A DNA stretch of 64,000 bases, from assembly GCA_046303515.1 (NCBI GenBank), contig JBKCGI010000181.1, forward strand, positions 49,945 to 113,944, given 5' to 3'. Under the pieces are notes generated by a model. It made no database searches and had not been told where the DNA came from. It worked only from the letters and a program-made list of their open reading frames with translations. Below are positions 61,759 to 64,000 of this stretch, piece after piece. Within the stretch, counting starts at the first letter, position 1; each line of letters begins with the position of its first letter. The translations under genes were made by a program, and so were the position numbers. The stretch is from M2408 sp046303515 (GTDB lineage: Bacteria > Bacteroidota > Bacteroidia > Flavobacteriales_D > Crocinitomicaceae).

Positions 61759-62772
61759 TTAACTTTTGATTTTAATTACAACTTTACCTGTTGCACGTTT
61801 TGTTTGCAAATATGTTAAAGCATTTATTGCATCTGCAAATTGATATTCTTTATCTACAACTGGTTTTATTTTTGCGTTCTCAACTAATTCTCTAATTATG
61901 TTTAATGAATCTCTATTGGGATAACTCCATACATGTTTGTAAAGCACATTTTTTTTCTTCATGCGAAACATTAAAAAAGCACCTTTCAACCTAAACAAAA
62001 TCCGAATAATAGTTGAAATTTCTAACTTAGATAAAGTTTCATCATCATGATGTCCAGCAATACTTACTATTTTACCGCCCCTTTTTACCACCTTTAACGA
62101 TTGACCTGCATATTTACCTCCAACAGCATCAAATACCACATCTAAATTATCTAATTTATAACGAAAATCAACTTTATCATATTCAATTACTTCATCTGCG
62201 CCTAAACTTTTTACGAATTCAACATTTGCCGAGCTAGTAGTTACATAAACATATGCTCCCAAATATTTAGCATATTGTATGGCAAAGGTACCGATGCCAC
62301 CTGAACCACCTATAATTAATAATTTCGTTCCCTTTTTAATTTCTGCAACATTAAAAGAATCTAAAACGGTGCATGAAACTAAAGGTAAACTTGCCGCTTC
62401 AGAAAAGCTTATATTTCTTGGTTTCAAAGAAACCATATCTGATCTAACATTAATAATTTGAGTTATTGTTCCCATTTGATCCCATGGAACTTTTGAGTAC
62501 ACTTCGTCACCAATGTTTAATTCTTGAACATCAACACCTTTTCCCACAATTACTCCTGCTAAGTCAAAGCCTACCGCAAAAGGACAAGGGTAATTTTTCA
62601 CAATTCTAGCAAAACCATAAATTATTTTATAATCTGCAGGATTTACACTAGCTGCAAATACTTCAATCTGCACTTCGTTTGGTTTTAACTTTGAAATATT
62701 AACGTCAATAAATTTCAAGTTCTTTTTCAAGTTGAAGCCGTACTTTACACACACTAAACTTTTTGATTTCAT
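61759..62772 (-). CDS. MDR-superfamily NAD(P)H:quinone-reductase-like enzyme
   Basis: 337 residues. AASVNPADYKIIYG, CPFAVGFDLAGVIVG and the nucleotide-binding IIGGSGGIGTFAIQYAKYLGAYVYVTT place it with zinc-free quinone oxidoreductases; the zinc ligands are absent. It could act as an enoyl or quinone reductase. The halogenase-like gene starts 3 bases after its stop, so both are co-translated. Confidence 0.85.
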   Translation of the reverse strand: MKSKSLVCVKYGFNLKKNLKFIDVNISKLKPNEVQIEVFAASVNPADYKIIYGFARIVKNYPCPFAVGFDLAGVIVGKGVDVQELNIGDEVYSKVPWDQMGTITQIINVRSDMVSLKPRNISFSEAASLPLVSCTVLDSFNVAEIKKGTKLLIIGGSGGIGTFAIQYAKYLGAYVYVTTSSANVEFVKSLGADEVIEYDKVDFRYKLDNLDVVFDAVGGKYAGQSLKVVKRGGKIVSIAGHHDDETLSKLEISTIIRILFRLKGAFLMFRMKKKNVLYKHVWSYPNRDSLNIIRELVENAKIKPVVDKEYQFADAINALTYLQTKRATGKVVIKIKS

Positions 62773-62859
62773 AAATTATCAAATTGGTTTTAAAAGACTT
62801 GACATACTGAAGTTATTAAATAGTTTATATAAAAAAACGATTTAACATTTTGCTAAAAA

Positions 62860-63351
62860 TTACCTTTTCCATTCCTTAAAACTAATGTAAGACATTACGA
62901 GTAAAATCAATCCAGCCCAAACATAAAAAAGAAAATGTAGTTCGTCAATTCCCTTGTATTTATAGAAGAAGCCCCAGCAAAACATGGCGAAAGTCTTAAT
63001 CAATACGCTAAACCACATAAAAAGGTGCAGATTTGTTTCATTTTTAGAACATCTTTCTGTGTGAAAATGCAACTCATCAATAAATTCATGTGCGAGCCTC
63101 GTAATGAAAAAAGCTATGAAAAATGGTAACATATAAAATGGTTCCCAGTACATCAAAACTAAAGATATTTCCATCAAAAAGGAAGCTGTTAAAATATTTC
63201 TATGCGTTTTTAATTCCTTATCGTTGATATCGATATGAACAAGTTTTTTATGTGTTAGAGCATCTAATCCCCACAAAATTGTAAAACAAGTGGCTGATCC
63301 AAGTATTATTAATGCCCAATAAACGGGATGATTAGAAAATGTAGTGGACAT
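62860..63351 (-). CDS. Unknown integral membrane protein with His/acidic motif
   Basis: 163 residues, four or five helices. Between helices 3 and 4 it has RLAHEFIDELHFHTERC (H88, E89, D92, E93, H95, H97, E99), a cluster suited to metal binding. No family is recognised. It overlaps the UbiA-like gene upstream by 20 bases, so the two are translationally coupled. Confidence 0.6.
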   Translation of the reverse strand: MSTTFSNHPVYWALIILGSATCFTILWGLDALTHKKLVHIDINDKELKTHRNILTASFLMEISLVLMYWEPFYMLPFFIAFFITRLAHEFIDELHFHTERCSKNETNLHLFMWFSVLIKTFAMFCWGFFYKYKGIDELHFLFYVWAGLILLVMSYISFKEWKR

Positions 63352-64000
63352 ATTTTATGGTAAAAATGAGTATAAAAATCAATAAACAGGTAAACAAATT
63401 TGCAGATTGACTCCAAAGTTTGCGAAAAGGTTGCCGTTTAAGAAAAACAAGGTTAATAGCTCTCCAAAATACCACAATGAGTATAAAAATTAAATTGTAA
63501 AAACTAAATTCACCTATTACTAAAACAGCGAGTGAACTTAGGTTGATTATTTGTAAAAACAAAATGGTTTTTGCAGTTCCAAAAACAACTGGAAAACTTC
63601 GAACATTTGCTTCCTTATCCTTCTTTAAATCTGGAATGTCACGAATAATTCCACCAATAAAAACTTGAATTGACACAAACACAAAAAGTGTTAAAATCTC
63701 CTTGTTTGAGATTGATCCAGCACCAATCAAAATCAAATTTCCCCAAATAATTCCAATTAAAAAATTCTTAACTAAGAATATGTTTTTTAACCTGAATCTT
63801 GTATTTCCTATTTTAAAACTGATGGAATAAAGCACACCAACTATTGCTGAAATCCCTAGAATAAAAAAAGTAAAAAAATTAATGAAATAAAAAGAAATTG
63901 GAATAACTAATAAAATAAATTGAAAAAACACAAATTTATGAATTGGAAAGGAAAGAAAGCTTTTAATGTTAAATGTTAAATGTTTGTGTTGATCGATACA
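63332..64000 (-). CDS. UbiA-type prenyltransferase, 5' end outside the window
   Basis: A GTG at 63931 could start a 199-residue protein, but the same frame stays open to 64000, so the N-terminal part is likely missing. UbiA proteins have about 280-300 residues. The visible part has several membrane helices and the second aspartate-rich motif of the superfamily, GGIIRDIPDLKKDKEAN followed by VRSFPVVFG. The first N-D-x-x-D motif would lie beyond the edge. The family attaches isoprenoid chains to aromatic acceptors. Confidence 0.72.
   Translation of the reverse strand, partial: CIDQHKHLTFNIKSFLSFPIHKFVFFQFILLVIPISFYFINFFTFFILGISAIVGVLYSISFKIGNTRFRLKNIFLVKNFLIGIIWGNLILIGAGSISNKEILTLFVFVSIQVFIGGIIRDIPDLKKDKEANVRSFPVVFGTAKTILFLQIINLSSLAVLVIGEFSFYNLIFILIVVFWRAINLVFLKRQPFRKLWSQSANLFTCLLIFILIFTIKYVHYIF

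Noticed and set aside
1..64000. CRISPR arrays, insertion sequences, prophage or integrase genes
   Set aside because: No regularly spaced repeats with unique spacers and no transposase, integrase or phage structural gene were found on either strand.

Overview
The window reads as chromosome of an AT-rich (roughly one-third G+C) member of the Bacteroidota, most likely order Flavobacteriales. Three things support this. Two large secreted proteins end in type IX secretion (Por/T9SS) C-terminal domains. Promoters follow the Bacteroidota TAnnTTTG -7 consensus, with very short or absent leaders and little sign of Shine-Dalgarno motifs. The housekeeping genes (cysS, era, der, gpsA, trpS, sdhCAB, pdxJ, mgtE) and the many small lipoproteins are typical of that group. 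I saw no rRNA, tRNA, CRISPR array, insertion sequence or phage gene.

Layout. 0-15 kb: the 5' end of sucA at the left edge, a T9SS M43 metalloprotease, a transsulfuration-type PLP enzyme coupled to an SDR, a VanW/methyltransferase pair, a TraB/GumN-like protein, cysS, a CPA2 cation/proton antiporter divergent from mgtE, a STAS-like protein, and an ECF sigma/anti-sigma pair. 15-33 kb: a 410-bp gene-free stretch with an inverted repeat and a possible structured RNA, then era, der, methionine-salvage genes (mtnC, mtnD and, 5 kb on, a YbdL-type aminotransferase with an omega-amidase-like nitrilase), an OmpA/TSP3 outer-membrane protein, ltaE, pdxJ, gpsA, trpS and lipoproteins. 33-37.5 kb: a four-gene partner-switching operon (SpoIIE-type phosphatase with PAS/GAF sensors, two SiaC/DUF1987 proteins, a SiaB-like kinase) abutting an OmpR-type response regulator. 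37.7-48.8 kb: an exonuclease, a T9SS lectin-like protein, a SCO-family copper protein, a sugar MFS transporter and the succinate dehydrogenase operon.

48.8-64 kb is the accessory highlight. A tightly coupled seven-gene operon encodes a type II fatty-acid/polyketide-like assembly line: dehydratase, chain-length-factor-like KS, active KS, ketoreductase, ACP, saccharopine-dehydrogenase-like reductase and MMPL/RND exporter. It resembles flexirubin or aryl-polyene systems. It lies next to an outer-membrane barrel protein, a divergent trio (secreted kinase-like protein, CYTH-like protein, alpha/beta hydrolase), and a second operon with a UbiA-type prenyltransferase (running off the right edge), an unknown His-rich membrane protein, a quinone-reductase-like MDR enzyme and a flavin-dependent halogenase-like gene. 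That last gene has an in-frame TGA at codon 8. Signature flexirubin genes (tyrosine ammonia-lyase, DarA/DarB, acyltransferase) are not in the window and could lie beyond the edge, so the product is unknown.

Several families of imperfect palindromic or direct-repeat intergenic elements are scattered through the housekeeping part (about 9.4, 15.1, 16.3, 24.4, 30.6, 37.6 and 47.9 kb).
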